Shown: positions 41,503 through 51,733, counted from the stretch's first letter. The stretch is DNA of 64,000 nucleotides from Microbacterium oxydans (GCF_900095745.1 NZ_FMIR01000011.1:1-64000); one strand, 5' to 3'. Notes: generated from the letters alone by a model not told the origin. Numbers and translations are program-made.

Positions 41503-41565
41503 TATCCTGAAAGGCTGCTCGGTCGGAACGAACGATCGAGCTCATCACGGCAACAGGAGAGCATC

Positions 41566-42042
41566 ATGCCCAGGGAACGCGGAGAGAAGGTCGTCGCGAC
41601 CAATCGTCGCGCACGTCACGACTACACGATCGAGAAGTCGTACGAGGCGGGGATGGTGCTCACCGGCACCGAGGTGAAGTCACTGCGTCAGGGGCGCGCC
41701 AACCTCAGCGACGGCTACGCGTTCGTGAAGGGCAATGAGGTCTTCCTCGACTCGGTGCACATCCCGGAGTACTCCCAGGGGCACTGGACCAATCACTCTG
41801 CGAAGCGCATCCGCAAGCTGCTGCTGCATCGCGAGGAGATCGCCAAGATCGCTCATGCCGTCTCAGCGGGCGGATACACCCTGATCCCGCTCAAGCTGTA
41901 CTTCTCCGACGGTCGCGCCAAGGTCGAGATCGCCCTGGCCAAGGGGAAGCGCGAGTACGACAAGCGGCAGACTCTGCGCGAACGTCAGGACACCCGCGAG
42001 GCGGATCGTGCCATGCGGCTGCGCAATCGCGTGGGCGAGTAG
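41566..42042 (+). CDS. smpB: SsrA-binding protein
   Basis: A 158-residue tmRNA partner for ribosome rescue. TNRRARHDYTIEKSYEAGMV and GTEVKSLRQGRANLSDGYAF match the oligonucleotide-binding core, and the basic C-terminal tail (KGKREYDKRQTLRERQDTRE) is the part that enters the decoding centre. A good Shine-Dalgarno, CAGGAG, precedes the ATG. tmRNA (ssrA) often lies next to smpB, but I find none here. The gene is convergent with the peptidase at 42053. Confidence 0.97.
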   Translation: MPRERGEKVVATNRRARHDYTIEKSYEAGMVLTGTEVKSLRQGRANLSDGYAFVKGNEVFLDSVHIPEYSQGHWTNHSAKRIRKLLLHREEIAKIAHAVSAGGYTLIPLKLYFSDGRAKVEIALAKGKREYDKRQTLRERQDTREADRAMRLRNRVGE

Positions 42043-42052
42043 CGACCGGTCC

Positions 42053-43918
42053 TCACAGCGTCGGCTCGAACCCGAACACGCGGCCGAGGAAGGTCAGTTC
42101 GCGCTCGAGCGCGTCGATGATCGTGTCGGCACTGCGGAAGCCGTGTCCCTCTGCGGGGTACAGCGCGTACTCGTGGTCGACGCCCCGGGCGGCCAGTGCG
42201 TCTCTGATCGCCTCGGACTGCGACGGCGGGACCACACGATCTTCTCCGCCCTGCAGCAGCAGCACGGGGACTCCGATGCGATCCGCATGGGTGAGTGGTG
42301 ACCGCTCGACGTACACGGGCTCGTACTCCGGGAGGGGCCCCACGAGACCGTCGATGTACGACGCCTCGAAGTCGTGCGTCTCGGCCACCAGCATCCGCAG
42401 ATCGGCCACGCCGTATCGGCTGATCCCCGCGGCGAAGGTCCCACCGCGCACCAGTGCGGACAGCACCGTCCACCCGCCTGCGGATCCACCGCGGATGGCG
42501 ATGCGGGACGGATCGGCGAGCCCGGCATCCGCGAGGCCCTGTGCGGCGGCGATCACGTCGTCGACGTCCACGACCCCCCACTGGCCGTCCAGACGCTCGC
42601 GATAGGCGCGACCGTAGCCGGTGGAGCCGCCGTAGTTGACGTCGAGCACGCCGATTCCCCTGCTGGTGTAGAAGGCATTGGCTGCCGATGCCGCACCGGT
42701 GACGTGCGCGGTCGGGCCTCCATGCACCAGCACCACATACGGGGGGAGCTCGTCGGCGGGTGCCGTCGCGTCGGGGTTCGCCGGAGGGTAGGCGAAGGCA
42801 TGCACGATGCCGTGCCGACCGTCGACCTCGATCGGCAGGGCGCGCGGCATCCAACCGGTATCCACGGGCTCGCCTCCTCGCACCGCGACGGTCTCGCCGG
42901 AGTCGACATCGACGCACCACAGGCCGGCGGCCACTCCCGAGCCGTTGCCCGAGAGCAGCACGCGAGACCCGTCCACATCGTCGACGCTCACATGACCATC
43001 GGCCGGGACATCGATCGGGCGTGCGGCACCGTCCGGAGAGATCAGGACGACCTCGTCACGCCCGTTCGTGCGGGTCGCGACGATGCGTCCGTCGGCGAGC
43101 GGCCGATACCAGCGGTTGCCGAGCACCCAGAGTCCGTAGCCGGTGTCGGCGTCGGCCGGGGCGAGCGCGCGCGGGGCGCCGACCGGCGAGGCGCCGTCGA
43201 GCTCGAGGCGGTAGAGCCCCCAGCGGTCGTCCGGATCATCGGCGAACACCAGCTCGGAGTCGCTGAGCCACTCGGGCTGCAATGCCGCCCGAGTAGGGAC
43301 CTCGTACACGTCGCCGCCGTCGCTCTTCGCAATCTGCAGGTGGGCCGCCTCCCACGGCATCCGTCCGCGGTGCCAGGCGACCCAGGCGACGCGGCTGCCA
43401 TCCGGCGAGAGTGCGGGGTGGGCGAAGAAGCCGTCGCCCTCGGCGATCACGCGAACTCCGGACGCGTCTTCCGCGGCGGAGCCGTCGATCGGGATCTCGA
43501 CGATCGCGCGGGTATGCGGTGCGGTCGACAGGTCTTCGCGCACGGCGAGCAGACGGCCCCCCTGCACGCGCAGACCGCCGTGCGCGGGACCCGCCGGTGT
43601 CAGCGGAACGGGCTCGGCCCCCGGAGCCAGCCGATGCACGCGCTGATCGCCCGCATCGACGAAGTACAGGATGCCCGTGGACTCGGCGGTCCATGCCCCG
43701 CCGCCGTACTCGTGTACGCGGGAGCGAGCGCTCCAGGGCGCTGGGAGGATCTCGGCGCCGGAGGAGCTTCGCACCGTGACCCGCCCCTTCTCGGCGGGCA
43801 CAGACTCGCCCCACCAGATCTCGGCACCGACGAAGCGCGCCCCGTCGATTCTCGGGGAGGCTGCCGCGACGGATGCTGCGGAGAACGGAGAGGGCCAGGA
43901 ACCGTGAGGCGACGACAT
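42053..43918 (-). CDS. S9-family prolyl oligopeptidase-like serine peptidase
   Basis: A 621-residue cytoplasmic enzyme. Residues 1-370 are beta-propeller-like repeats (SPDGSRVAWVAWHRG, LSDSELVFADDPDDRWGLY). The C-terminal alpha/beta-hydrolase has VLVHGGPTAHV, the nucleophile in RGGSAGGWTVLSAL, and the catalytic His in YPAEGHGFRS. This is the dipeptidyl aminopeptidase/acylaminoacyl peptidase group that cuts short peptides. ATG 43918 is preceded by TAGGCT at 6 nt. It stands alone between smpB and lexA, 21 nt from the lexA stop. Exact specificity is not deducible. Confidence 0.92.
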   Translation of the reverse strand: MSSPHGSWPSPFSAASVAAASPRIDGARFVGAEIWWGESVPAEKGRVTVRSSSGAEILPAPWSARSRVHEYGGGAWTAESTGILYFVDAGDQRVHRLAPGAEPVPLTPAGPAHGGLRVQGGRLLAVREDLSTAPHTRAIVEIPIDGSAAEDASGVRVIAEGDGFFAHPALSPDGSRVAWVAWHRGRMPWEAAHLQIAKSDGGDVYEVPTRAALQPEWLSDSELVFADDPDDRWGLYRLELDGASPVGAPRALAPADADTGYGLWVLGNRWYRPLADGRIVATRTNGRDEVVLISPDGAARPIDVPADGHVSVDDVDGSRVLLSGNGSGVAAGLWCVDVDSGETVAVRGGEPVDTGWMPRALPIEVDGRHGIVHAFAYPPANPDATAPADELPPYVVLVHGGPTAHVTGAASAANAFYTSRGIGVLDVNYGGSTGYGRAYRERLDGQWGVVDVDDVIAAAQGLADAGLADPSRIAIRGGSAGGWTVLSALVRGGTFAAGISRYGVADLRMLVAETHDFEASYIDGLVGPLPEYEPVYVERSPLTHADRIGVPVLLLQGGEDRVVPPSQSEAIRDALAARGVDHEYALYPAEGHGFRSADTIIDALERELTFLGRVFGFEPTL

Positions 43919-43939
43919 GCATCGAGCCTATGGCTGACG

Positions 43940-44626
43940 TCAGACGGCGCGCAGCACCGCCACGACCTTGCCGAGCACCACGGACTCATCGCCGAGGATG
44001 GGCTCGAAAGAGGAGTTTCGGGGGAGGAGCCACGTGTGGCCGTCGCGACGGCGGAGCACCTTGACCGTGGCCTCACCGTCGAGCATCGCGGCCACGATCT
44101 CGCCGTTCTCCGCGTTGTTCTGCGAGCGGACGACGACCCAGTCGCCGTCGCAGATCGCCGCGTCGATCATCGACTCGCCCGAGACCTTCAGCATGAAGAG
44201 GTCGCCCTTGCCGACCAGCTGACGGGGGAGAGGGAAGATCTCCTCCACCTGCTGATCGGCGGTGATCGGCACGCCGGCGGCGATGCGACCGACCAGGGGC
44301 ACGAGCGCCGCGTCGCCGACCGGAGTCGCCACGTCGGCCGGATTCTCGCCGCCTGTGCCGGGGAGGTCGATCAGTACCTCCATGGCACGCGTCTTGCCCG
44401 GATCGCGTCGCAGGTAGCCGCTCAGCTCGAGCTGGCCGAGCTGGTGGGTCACGCTCGACAGGGACTTCAGGCCGACGGCGTCTCCGATCTCGCGCATGCT
44501 CGGCGGGTAGCCGTGATGGGCGATGGAGTTCTGGATGACCTCGAGGATCGCCATCTGCTTGGGGCTCAGGCTCTTGCGGCGGCGCGTCCGCGGTGCCTCC
44601 GACTCGGGGGCCGAGTTCTCGCTCAT
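43940..44626 (-). CDS. lexA: LexA SOS repressor
   Basis: A 228-residue repressor. The winged HTH is [20 protein letters not shown] through [16 protein letters not shown]. The self-cleavage site is A117-G118 in RIAAGVPI; the catalytic dyad is S152 ([11 protein letters not shown]) and K189 ([10 protein letters not shown]). It represses DNA-damage genes until RecA triggers cleavage. ATG 44626 has an AAGGAG Shine-Dalgarno, so unlike many neighbours this mRNA has a leader. The divergent LysM gene and an SOS-box-like site lie in the 290-nt intergenic region. Confidence 0.97.
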   Translation of the reverse strand: MSENSAPESEAPRTRRRKSLSPKQMAILEVIQNSIAHHGYPPSMREIGDAVGLKSLSSVTHQLGQLELSGYLRRDPGKTRAMEVLIDLPGTGGENPADVATPVGDAALVPLVGRIAAGVPITADQQVEEIFPLPRQLVGKGDLFMLKVSGESMIDAAICDGDWVVVRSQNNAENGEIVAAMLDGEATVKVLRRRDGHTWLLPRNSSFEPILGDESVVLGKVVAVLRAV

Positions 44627-44725
44627 GGTGCTCCTTAAGTGCGGTGTTCCGACGTCGCTCTTCGAATGTCGGAGGCCCGTGGTGTGGTGTTCTCATCGAA
44701 ACCGTATCCGAGAAACGGCCCGATC

Positions 44726-44741
44726 TGGAAGATCTGTTCGA
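44726..44741. promoter_or_regulatory. SOS-box-like LexA site
   Basis: TGGAAGATCTGTTCGA matches the actinobacterial LexA consensus TCGAAC-N4-GTTCGA at 10 of 12 specified positions (right half perfect). It lies 100 nt upstream of lexA and 175 nt upstream of the LysM gene. A further half-site, GTTCGA, occurs at 44790-44795. The rest of the 44627-44916 gap shows no gene. Confidence 0.6.
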
Positions 44742-44916
44742 GCGTGTCGGCAGAATCGTGCATCCGGTTTCGAAGACAACTTGACAGATGTTCGAACTCG
44801 AAGATATCTTCGGTACGTAGCTTCGCATTCACGGCTCCCGGCCGAGACGGGAATGCGAACGCTACGCCAACTTCCCCGGCAGCCTCACCGCTCCGGGACA
44901 GGCTAAGGAGCACCAC

Positions 44917-45285
44917 ATGAGCAGCATCGGCTTCAGCACCGCAGCAGTCATTCCGGCGTCGACCCGTCCTTCGACGCGACTCCGGCTGACGACGCGTGGC
45001 CGCGCCGTGCTGCTGGCGGTCGCGTCGGTGCCGCTCGCGATCGGCATCGCGTTCGCCGCGCTCAGCGGTGGTAGTGCGATCGCCTCGGGCGCAGACACAG
45101 CAGCTGTCAGTGTCGAGACCGTGACCGTCATGCCCGGCGACACTCTCTGGTCGATCGCCACCGGCGTCGCCCCCGGTGCCGACCCGCGTGACGTCATCGG
45201 CGAGATCAGCCGGATGAACCTGCTGCGTGGCGGAGAGTTGCAGATCGGCCAGACACTCGCGATCCCGGCCCAGTACGTGGACTGA
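44917..45285 (+). CDS. LysM-domain protein divergent from lexA (YneA/ChiZ-like)
   Basis: A 122-residue protein: a basic N-terminus, a single transmembrane helix (residues 29-48, AVLLAVASVPLAIGIAFAAL), then a LysM domain (VTVMPGDTLWSIATGVAPGA to LQIGQTLAIP) facing the cell wall. In Bacillus YneA and Mycobacterium ChiZ (Rv2719c), small LysM proteins beside lexA are SOS-induced and delay division. The same layout here makes that role likely. The start follows AAGGAGCACCAC, a fair Shine-Dalgarno. It lacks the longer hydrolase region claimed for ChiZ, so it is closer to YneA in size. Confidence 0.85.
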   Translation: MSSIGFSTAAVIPASTRPSTRLRLTTRGRAVLLAVASVPLAIGIAFAALSGGSAIASGADTAAVSVETVTVMPGDTLWSIATGVAPGADPRDVIGEISRMNLLRGGELQIGQTLAIPAQYVD

Positions 45286-45351
45286 TCCCGTCGCGGCGAG
45301 GCTGCGGCAACTTTGCGTCATCGACGCGGGGGTCCGCTTAACATGGGAAGG

Positions 45352-46437
45352 GTGACCTTCTCCCTCAACGATCTCCCGCTACGTGACGATCTTCGCGGAC
45401 TGACGCCGTACGGTGCTCCGCAGGCGCCGCTCCCGATCGCTCTCAACGTGAACGAGAACACGCATCCCATCCCGGACGCGGTGGCGAGTGACATTCTCGA
45501 CGACATCGCGCTCGCGATCCGCGATGTGAACCGTTATCCCGACCGGGAGTTCACCACTCTTCGCGAGTCGTTCGCGGAGTACCTGGGGCACGGCCTCTCC
45601 CCGGAGCAGATCTGGGCAGGCAACGGCTCGAACGAGGTGCTCCAGCACATCCTGCAGGCCTTCGGGGGGCCCGGACGCACGGCATTCGGATTCGCGCCGA
45701 CCTACTCCATGTACCCACTGATCGCGCAGGGCACCGGTGCACGCTGGATCCCCGGGACGAGGCAACCCGACTACACGATCACACCGGAGGAAGCGGCGGA
45801 GCAGGTGCGCGCGGCCGACCCCGACGTCATCATCCTGTGCACGCCGAACAACCCCACCGGCACCCCGCTCGGCCTGGACGTCGTCGAGGCCGTCTACGAA
45901 GCGGCGCGAGGCATCGTGATCGTCGACGAGGCCTACCAGGAGTTCGCACCGCGCGACGCGGCTTCCGCGCTGACACTGCTCGAGGGGCGTCCGCGCCTGG
46001 CGGTCTCCCGCACGATGAGCAAGGCCTTCGCCTTCGCCGGTGCGCGGGTCGGATATCTTGCCGCCGACCCGACGTTCATCGATGCGCTGCGTCTGGTACG
46101 CCTGCCCTATCACCTGAGCACACTCACGCAGGCTGCGGCCGTCGCCGCTCTGCGCAATTCCGATGTGATGCTCGGCATGGTCGAGGAGATCGTCGAACAG
46201 CGCGATCGCATCACCGCGACCCTCGAGGCTCTCGGCTATGCGCCGCACGAATCCTGGTCGAACTTCGTCCTCTTCGGCGGCGTCGCCGATCCGCATGCGA
46301 CCTGGCAGCAGCTCTACGATCGCGGTGTGCTGGTGCGCGACGTCGGAATCCCCGGTCACCTCAGGGTCAGCGCGGGCACCGAGGCCGAGACCACCGCGTT
46401 CCTCGATGCTCTGGCCTCGATAGGATCGGCATCATGA
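45352..46437 (+). CDS. hisC: Histidinol-phosphate aminotransferase
   Basis: A 361-residue PLP enzyme of histidine synthesis. [10 protein letters not shown] is the N-terminal substrate arm, [14 protein letters not shown] precedes the PLP pocket, [11 protein letters not shown] and [10 protein letters not shown] follow, and the PLP lysine is in [18 protein letters not shown]. Several starts are open (45313, ATG 45343, GTG 45352). I choose GTG 45352 because TAACAT (45339-45344) lies 7 nt before it and [13 protein letters not shown] is the usual beginning. It overlaps hisB by 4 nt. Confidence 0.94.
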   Translation: MTFSLNDLPLRDDLRGLTPYGAPQAPLPIALNVNENTHPIPDAVASDILDDIALAIRDVNRYPDREFTTLRESFAEYLGHGLSPEQIWAGNGSNEVLQHILQAFGGPGRTAFGFAPTYSMYPLIAQGTGARWIPGTRQPDYTITPEEAAEQVRAADPDVIILCTPNNPTGTPLGLDVVEAVYEAARGIVIVDEAYQEFAPRDAASALTLLEGRPRLAVSRTMSKAFAFAGARVGYLAADPTFIDALRLVRLPYHLSTLTQAAAVAALRNSDVMLGMVEEIVEQRDRITATLEALGYAPHESWSNFVLFGGVADPHATWQQLYDRGVLVRDVGIPGHLRVSAGTEAETTAFLDALASIGSAS

Positions 46438-47051
46438 GCACCCCGTCACCGACCCCGCGCACCGCGAGCCGCGTACGCAGCACGTCGGAGTCCACCGTCG
46501 AACTCGAGCTGAACCTCGACGGCACCGGAGCGAGCCGCATCGACACCTCGGTCCCGTTCTTCGACCACATGCTCACCGCCTTCGCGAAGCACTCGCTGAC
46601 CGACCTGACCGTGCGCGCTTCGGGCGACACCGACATCGACGCGCACCACACCGTCGAAGACGTGTCCATCGTGCTCGGACAGGCGATCCTCGAGGCGCTG
46701 GGTGACAAGTCCGGCATCTCCCGTTACGGCGACGCGCTCGTGCCGCTCGACGAGGCGCTCGCGCAGGCGGTCGTCGACATCTCTGGACGTCCGTACCTCG
46801 TGCACACCGGCGAGCCCGCCGGTTTCGAGCACCACCTCATCGGCGGGCACTTCACCGGTTCGCTGGTGCGGCACTCGTTCGAGGCGATCACCTTCAACGC
46901 CGCGCTGACGGTCCACGTCCGCGTGCTCGGCGGCCGCGACCCGCACCACATCGCCGAGGCGGAGTACAAGGCGTTCGCCCGCGCGTTCCGCGAGGCCAAA
47001 GCACTCGACCCACTCGTCGACGGCATCCCGTCCACCAAGGGCGCACTGTGA
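46434..47051 (+). CDS. hisB: Imidazoleglycerol-phosphate dehydratase
   Basis: A 205-residue monofunctional HisB. The manganese-binding repeats are visible: [14 protein letters not shown] with [10 protein letters not shown] in the first half, and [10 protein letters not shown] with [18 protein letters not shown] in the second. ATG 46434 overlaps the hisC stop as ATGA and the stop overlaps hisH as GTGA, so hisCBH are translationally coupled. No phosphatase domain is fused, unlike E. coli HisB. Confidence 0.97.
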   Translation: MSTPSPTPRTASRVRSTSESTVELELNLDGTGASRIDTSVPFFDHMLTAFAKHSLTDLTVRASGDTDIDAHHTVEDVSIVLGQAILEALGDKSGISRYGDALVPLDEALAQAVVDISGRPYLVHTGEPAGFEHHLIGGHFTGSLVRHSFEAITFNAALTVHVRVLGGRDPHHIAEAEYKAFARAFREAKALDPLVDGIPSTKGAL

Positions 47052-47683
47052 GCCAGAGTCCCCGCGTCGCCGTCTTCGACTACGAGTCGGGAAACGTCCA
47101 TTCGGCCGTCAAGGCATTGGCTGCGGCCGGAGCGGATGCCGTGCTGACCCGCGACCGCAAGGTCGCGCTCGAGGCCGACGGTCTCCTGGTTCCCGGTGTC
47201 GGCGCGTTCCAGGCGGTCCGTGACGCGCTCCACGCGCACGGCGGCGACGAGATCATCGACCGTCGTCTGGCCGGTGGACGACCGGTGCTCGGGATCTGCG
47301 TCGGCATGCAGGTGCTCTTCGAGCATGGCGTCGAGCGGGGCCACGACACCGCGGGCCTCGGCGAGTGGCCCGGCGCGGTCACCGAGCTCAACGCACCCGT
47401 GCTGCCGCACATGGGCTGGAACACCGTCGAGCCCGGTGCCGACAGCGTGCTCTTCCGTGGCCTGGAGCACGAGCGCTTCTACTTCGTGCACTCCTACGCG
47501 GCCCAGTCCTGGGAGCTCGACGTGATCCCGCCGTTCCCCGAACCCGTGCTGACCTGGACGACCTACGGCGACCCCTTCCTCGCCGCCGTCGAGAACGGTC
47601 CGCTCTCGGCGACCCAGTTCCACCCCGAGAAGTCGGGTGAAGCGGGCATCCAGCTGCTGCGCAACTGGGTCGGGAGCCTCTGA
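47048..47683 (+). CDS. hisH: Imidazole glycerol phosphate synthase glutaminase subunit
   Basis: A 211-residue class I glutamine amidotransferase supplying ammonia to HisF. The catalytic Cys is in [12 protein letters not shown], and the His-Glu pair is in [22 protein letters not shown] starts the fold. It begins with GTG overlapping the hisB stop. hisF itself is not in the window. hisA follows after a 103-nt gap with its own promoter. Confidence 0.97.
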   Translation: MSQSPRVAVFDYESGNVHSAVKALAAAGADAVLTRDRKVALEADGLLVPGVGAFQAVRDALHAHGGDEIIDRRLAGGRPVLGICVGMQVLFEHGVERGHDTAGLGEWPGAVTELNAPVLPHMGWNTVEPGADSVLFRGLEHERFYFVHSYAAQSWELDVIPPFPEPVLTWTTYGDPFLAAVENGPLSATQFHPEKSGEAGIQLLRNWVGSL

Positions 47684-47707
47684 CGCCCACGGCGGACGTC
47701 ATCCGTT

Positions 47708-47736
47708 TTGTCACCCGCCGTCCGGCGGACTACCCT
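47708..47736 (+). promoter_or_regulatory. Sigma-70-type promoter for hisA
   Basis: TTGTCA (47708-47713), 17-nt spacer, TACCCT (47731-47736). The spacer contains CCGCCGTCCGGCGG, an inverted repeat that could be bound by a regulator. Transcription would start near 47743, giving a 44-nt leader with an AAGGA Shine-Dalgarno before ATG 47787. hisA-SseB can thus be expressed apart from hisCBH. Confidence 0.6.
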
Positions 47737-47786
47737 CGGTTCTCGTGCCCGTTCCGGGCTGCAGACCTTCCCTAGCCAAGGACCCC

Positions 47787-48533
47787 ATGAACGACTTCGC
47801 ACAGTCTCCCTCGCTCACGCTCCTTCCCGCGGTCGATGTCGCCGGGGGCAAGGCCGTCCGCCTCACCCAGGGCGAGGCCGGAACCGAGACGAGCTACGGC
47901 GACCCGCTCGACGCCGCAGGGGAGTGGGCCGCACAGGGTGCGAAGTGGATCCACCTCGTCGACCTCGACGCCGCGTTCGGTCGCGGGAGCAACGCGCCGA
48001 TCCTGCGCAAGGTCATCAAGCAGTTCAAGGGCGTCAACATCGAGCTTTCCGGTGGCATCCGTGACGACGCGACCCTCGAGGCCGCCCTCGAGAGCGGCGC
48101 CACTCGGATCAACCTCGGCACGGCCGCACTGGAGAACCCCGAGTGGGCCGCCGACGTGATCGGTCGTTACGGCGAGGCGATCGCTGTGGGCCTCGACGTG
48201 CGCGGCACCACGCTCGCCGCACGCGGATGGACGAAGGAGGGCGGCGACCTCTGGGAGGTCCTGGACCGCCTGGAAGACGCCGGCTGCAGCCGCTACGTCG
48301 TCACCGACGTGACCAAGGACGGCACGCTCCGCGGCCCGAACCTCGAACTCCTTCGCGAGGTGACCTCGCGCACGCCGAAGCCGGTCGTCGCCTCCGGGGG
48401 CATCTCCAACCTCGACGACATCGCCGCGCTTCGTGAGCTCGTGCCGCTGGGTGTCGAGGGTGCGATCGTCGGCAAGGCCCTGTACGCCGGTGCATTCACG
48501 CTGGCTGAGGCACTGGATGTCGCAGGAGACTGA
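47787..48533 (+). CDS. hisA: HisA / PriA ProFAR isomerase
   Basis: A 248-residue TIM barrel. [20 protein letters not shown] is the N-terminal catalytic strand, [16 protein letters not shown] and [13 protein letters not shown] follow, and the second catalytic Asp is in [15 protein letters not shown] with a phosphate loop [12 protein letters not shown]. In actinobacteria this protein often also serves tryptophan synthesis (PriA); whether it does so here depends on the absence of trpF, which cannot be seen. The start follows AAGGA. The next gene begins inside its 3' end. Confidence 0.95.
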   Translation: MNDFAQSPSLTLLPAVDVAGGKAVRLTQGEAGTETSYGDPLDAAGEWAAQGAKWIHLVDLDAAFGRGSNAPILRKVIKQFKGVNIELSGGIRDDATLEAALESGATRINLGTAALENPEWAADVIGRYGEAIAVGLDVRGTTLAARGWTKEGGDLWEVLDRLEDAGCSRYVVTDVTKDGTLRGPNLELLREVTSRTPKPVVASGGISNLDDIAALRELVPLGVEGAIVGKALYAGAFTLAEALDVAGD

Positions 48534-49314
48534 CGCGCACGCCTGCGGGCCGGAGCCGCACAACCACGGCGACTCGGCCGGAGTCCCCTGGGAGGGGCGC
48601 AGCTTCGAGTCGAATCCGCACGCCGGGGACGACGGTTCGGCCGACCCCGCGCTGCTGGCCGCCCTCCTGCGTTTCCGCGCGGGTGAGGGCAGTCAGGTCG
48701 AGGTCGTCGACGCCTTCCGCTCCGCTCGCGTGCTGGTCCCCCTGATCGCCGAGAAGGGCGAGGAAGGCATCGCCCCGAACGGTCTCGCCGTCGACAAGAC
48801 GCAGGAGCTGTCGATCGTCACGGTCGCGGCTCCCGACGGGCGGCGGGTGCAGCCGGTGTTCTCCTCGGTCGAGGCGATGCAGAAGTGGGATCCCGCGGCG
48901 CGCCCGATCCCCGTGGAGGCGCTCCGTGCCGCGCTGGCGGCGTCGGCCGACGACACCGACCTGATCGTGCTCGATCCGACCTCCGACACGGAATTCGTCA
49001 TCCGGCGACCGGCCGTGTGGGCAATCGCTCAGGAACATGCCTGGGAGCCGAGCTTCCTCTCCACCGAGGTCTACACCGCGCTCCAGGAGAGCGTGGCCCA
49101 CGAACTGGCCGTGATCGACGTGGCGGTGGCGTCCGGTGACCCCGACGCGCGTCTGCGTGGCCCCGAGCTGATCGTCGTCCTGGAACTCGTCGACGGCCTG
49201 GAACGCGAGGTGCTCGATGCCGTGCTCTCGCGTCTGGCTCAGCGCTGGGCATCGGACGACCGCATCGCTGTGCTCGCGGACTCCCTCACGGTCAAGCTCC
49301 GCCGCAGCATCTGA
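48517..49314 (+). CDS. SseB-family protein
   Basis: A 265-residue soluble protein with the SseB N-terminal-type domain: [29 protein letters not shown], and [19 protein letters not shown] are the recognisable parts. SseB proteins are of unclear role; in actinobacteria one sits after hisA (PriA) with conserved overlap. ATG 48517 lies 17 nt before the hisA stop, so the pair is coupled. The C-terminal third is helical and unassigned. Confidence 0.85.
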   Translation: MSQETDAHACGPEPHNHGDSAGVPWEGRSFESNPHAGDDGSADPALLAALLRFRAGEGSQVEVVDAFRSARVLVPLIAEKGEEGIAPNGLAVDKTQELSIVTVAAPDGRRVQPVFSSVEAMQKWDPAARPIPVEALRAALAASADDTDLIVLDPTSDTEFVIRRPAVWAIAQEHAWEPSFLSTEVYTALQESVAHELAVIDVAVASGDPDARLRGPELIVVLELVDGLEREVLDAVLSRLAQRWASDDRIAVLADSLTVKLRRSI

Positions 49315-49338
49315 TCACGCTTCGCTACGATCGGGGGC

Positions 49339-49752
49339 ATGTCCCGACGTCTCCTGCGCACCATCGCGGTCGTCGCTCTTCTCGGCGGCGCTGTCACGGG
49401 CGGCTCAGGCTGTGCCCTGGCCTGCCCAGCCATCGGCTGGTTCAACGGAGCAACCCTCGATGCGAGTGCAGTCCCGGGCGCAGCGGGAGTCCAGTTCTGC
49501 GTCGAGGGGGAGTGCTCGCCGGCACCGGGTACCGAGCCGACCTCATCGACAAACCTGTTCATGGCGACGCCTCAGGACGACGGGACGTGGGCGCTCGGGT
49601 TCGACATGTCGACGCCCGAGGTCGTCGAGATCCGCCTGTTCGACGCCCAGAACACGCTCATCCACGAGTCTGAGGAGTCGATCGCGTGGACGCATTCCGA
49701 TGAGCCGTGCGGCGGACCCTCCACCGCGGATCCGATCGTCCTCGAACCCTGA
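49339..49752 (+). CDS. Small secreted or lipid-anchored hypothetical protein
   Basis: A 137-residue protein. The N-terminus MSRRLLRTIAVVALLGGAV is a signal sequence leading to GGSGC, an acceptable lipobox, so it is probably a lipoprotein. The mature part has further cysteines (CALACP, CVEGECSP, EPCGGPS) that may form disulfides and a beta-rich appearance. TACGAT lies 7 nt before the ATG. No family recognised. Its stop abuts that of the convergent DUF1844 gene with no gap. Confidence 0.75.
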   Translation: MSRRLLRTIAVVALLGGAVTGGSGCALACPAIGWFNGATLDASAVPGAAGVQFCVEGECSPAPGTEPTSSTNLFMATPQDDGTWALGFDMSTPEVVEIRLFDAQNTLIHESEESIAWTHSDEPCGGPSTADPIVLEP

Positions 49753-50151
49753 CTAGTTGACCGGCCCGGTCCACTTCTCGCCCGGGCCCTTGCCGATGGG
49801 GTCGGGGATCGAGGAGGCCTCGCGGAAGGCGAGCTGCAGGGAGCGGAGTCCGTCGCGGAGCGAGCGCGCGTGCATGTCGCTGATCTCGGGGGCGCCGGCC
49901 GTGATGAGCCCGGCGAGGGCGTTGATGAGCTTGCGAGCCTCGTCGAGGTCGAGCTGTGCCGCCGCGTCAGGATCGTCGGCGAGGCCGAGCTTGACCGCTC
50001 CCGCGCTCATGAGGTGCACGGCCGCCGTGGTGATCACCTCGACCGCGGGTACGTCGGCGATGTCTCGAGTGGCCGACGACGCGGCCTCCTCCTGACGTGC
50101 CCAGCGCTCTTCGCGCTCGCGTGCGGCCTCGTCCGGTGCCTGGTTCGTCAC
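49753..50151 (-). CDS. DUF1844 family protein
   Basis: A 132-residue protein whose central part (DVPAVEVITTAAVHLMSAGA, then LGLADDP and LDLDEARKLINALAGLI) is the DUF1844 family. It is conserved divergently upstream of infC in many actinobacteria. The N-terminal 40 residues are charged and helical. The open frame extends upstream into the infC leader, but GTG 50151 begins the usual VTNQAPDEAAR. Function unknown; the position next to translation genes is the only clue. Confidence 0.88.
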   Translation of the reverse strand: MTNQAPDEAAREREERWARQEEAASSATRDIADVPAVEVITTAAVHLMSAGAVKLGLADDPDAAAQLDLDEARKLINALAGLITAGAPEISDMHARSLRDGLRSLQLAFREASSIPDPIGKGPGEKWTGPVN

Positions 50152-50168
50152 TTCGCCTTGCTTTCTGT

Positions 50169-50405
50169 TAGACTTTGGCGGGCTCCGGAGCGTTATGCTC
50201 CGGATCGAAAGAGGATTCACTTCCCACCCGCGCTTGCCGTTCCAGGCTACCGGGTCTTGCACTCCACCGGCTCCGTCCGCAAGACGGACCCGGCAGGTAG
50301 GGTGCGGAGCCGGCGTCTGACTGCCGGTGGGTGGGACGATTCCGATTTCGCCCGTGATGCAGACAGCGTCGCGGTGGCCGAATCACATCGTCTAAGGAGT
50401 TCCGC
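50169..50405 (+). ncRNA. Structured 5' leader of infC-rpmI-rplT
   Basis: TAGACT (50169-50174) is a likely -10, giving a leader of about 225 nt. Hairpins seen by eye: TCCGGAGC/GCTCCGGA (50184-50204) with a GTTAT loop; and CCGGCTCCG pairing with CGGAGCCGG (about 50266-50312), enclosing GTCCG-CAAGA-CGGAC. Operons of infC, L35 and L20 are autoregulated through leader RNA by IF3 or L20 in other bacteria, so such a role is likely. The fold has not been computed. Confidence 0.6.
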
Positions 50406-51032
<627 letters not shown>

Positions 51033-51104
51033 ATCCGCCCCCAGAACTCCCGCACCGCGGGTTGACACCGTCGCCTGAGAAGGCGCCATACGAAGGAAGA
51101 GAAG

Positions 51105-51299
51105 ATGCCGAAGCAGAAGACCCACTCGGGTGCTAAGAAGCGCTTCAAGATCACCGGCAGCGGCAAGCTGAAGAAGCAGCAGGCCGGGATGCGCCACAAC
51201 CTCGAGCACAAGTCGAGCCGTCGCACCCGTCGTCTGAACCAGGACCAGGTGCTCTCGAAGGCTGACACCAAGGTCGCGAAGAAGCTTCTCGGCCGCTGA
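51105..51299 (+). CDS. rpmI: Ribosomal protein bL35
   Basis: A 64-residue basic protein beginning [20 protein letters not shown] and containing [15 protein letters not shown], standard for bL35. It has a strong GAAGGAAGAGA Shine-Dalgarno. Middle gene of infC-rpmI-rplT. Confidence 0.98.
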   Translation: MPKQKTHSGAKKRFKITGSGKLKKQQAGMRHNLEHKSSRRTRRLNQDQVLSKADTKVAKKLLGR

Positions 51300-51334
51300 C
51301 GCGCGCCCGAACGCACGAATAGGAACACAGGAAA

Positions 51335-51721
51335 ATGGCAAGAGTCAAGCGGGCAGTAAACGCCCACAAGAAGCGCCGGGTCATCCTCGAGCGCGCAAAG
51401 GGTTACCGCGGTCAGCGTTCGCGCCTCTACCGCAAGGCCAAAGAGCAGGTCATCCACTCGCTGGTCTACTCGTACCGTGACCGTCGCAAGCGCAAGGGTG
51501 ACTTCCGTCGCCTCTGGATCCAGCGCATCAACGCTGCGGCTCGCCAGAACGGCATCACGTACAACCGCTTCATCCAGGGCCTCGGCCTCGCGGGTGTCAC
51601 CGTCGACCGTCGTATGCTCGCCGACCTCGCGGTCAACGACGCTGCCACGTTCACGACGCTGGTCGAGACGGCGAAGAAGGCTCTGCCCTCCGACGTCAAC
51701 GCACCGAAGTCGGCTGCGTAA
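51335..51721 (+). CDS. rplT: Ribosomal protein bL20
   Basis: A 128-residue protein: [20 protein letters not shown] and [20 protein letters not shown] are diagnostic. bL20 is essential early in 50S assembly and in some bacteria represses its own operon by binding the leader. A perfect terminator 13 nt after the stop ends the operon. Confidence 0.98.
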   Translation: MARVKRAVNAHKKRRVILERAKGYRGQRSRLYRKAKEQVIHSLVYSYRDRRKRKGDFRRLWIQRINAAARQNGITYNRFIQGLGLAGVTVDRRMLADLAVNDAATFTTLVETAKKALPSDVNAPKSAA

Positions 51722-51733
51722 GCATCTCGCTTC

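Noticed and set aside
42043..42052. Expected tmRNA gene after smpB
   Set aside because: Only a 10-nt convergent gap is present; no ssrA sequence found around smpB.
44786..44801. Second SOS box near GATGTTCGAAC
   Set aside because: Only one half-site (GTTCGA) fits; the partner half matches at two of six positions.
46421..46433. TAGGAT 7 nt before the hisB start, like the leaderless promoters elsewhere
   Set aside because: hisB overlaps hisC by 4 nt and is coupled to it; the hexamer lies in coding sequence (Ile-Gly-Ser codons) and may be chance.
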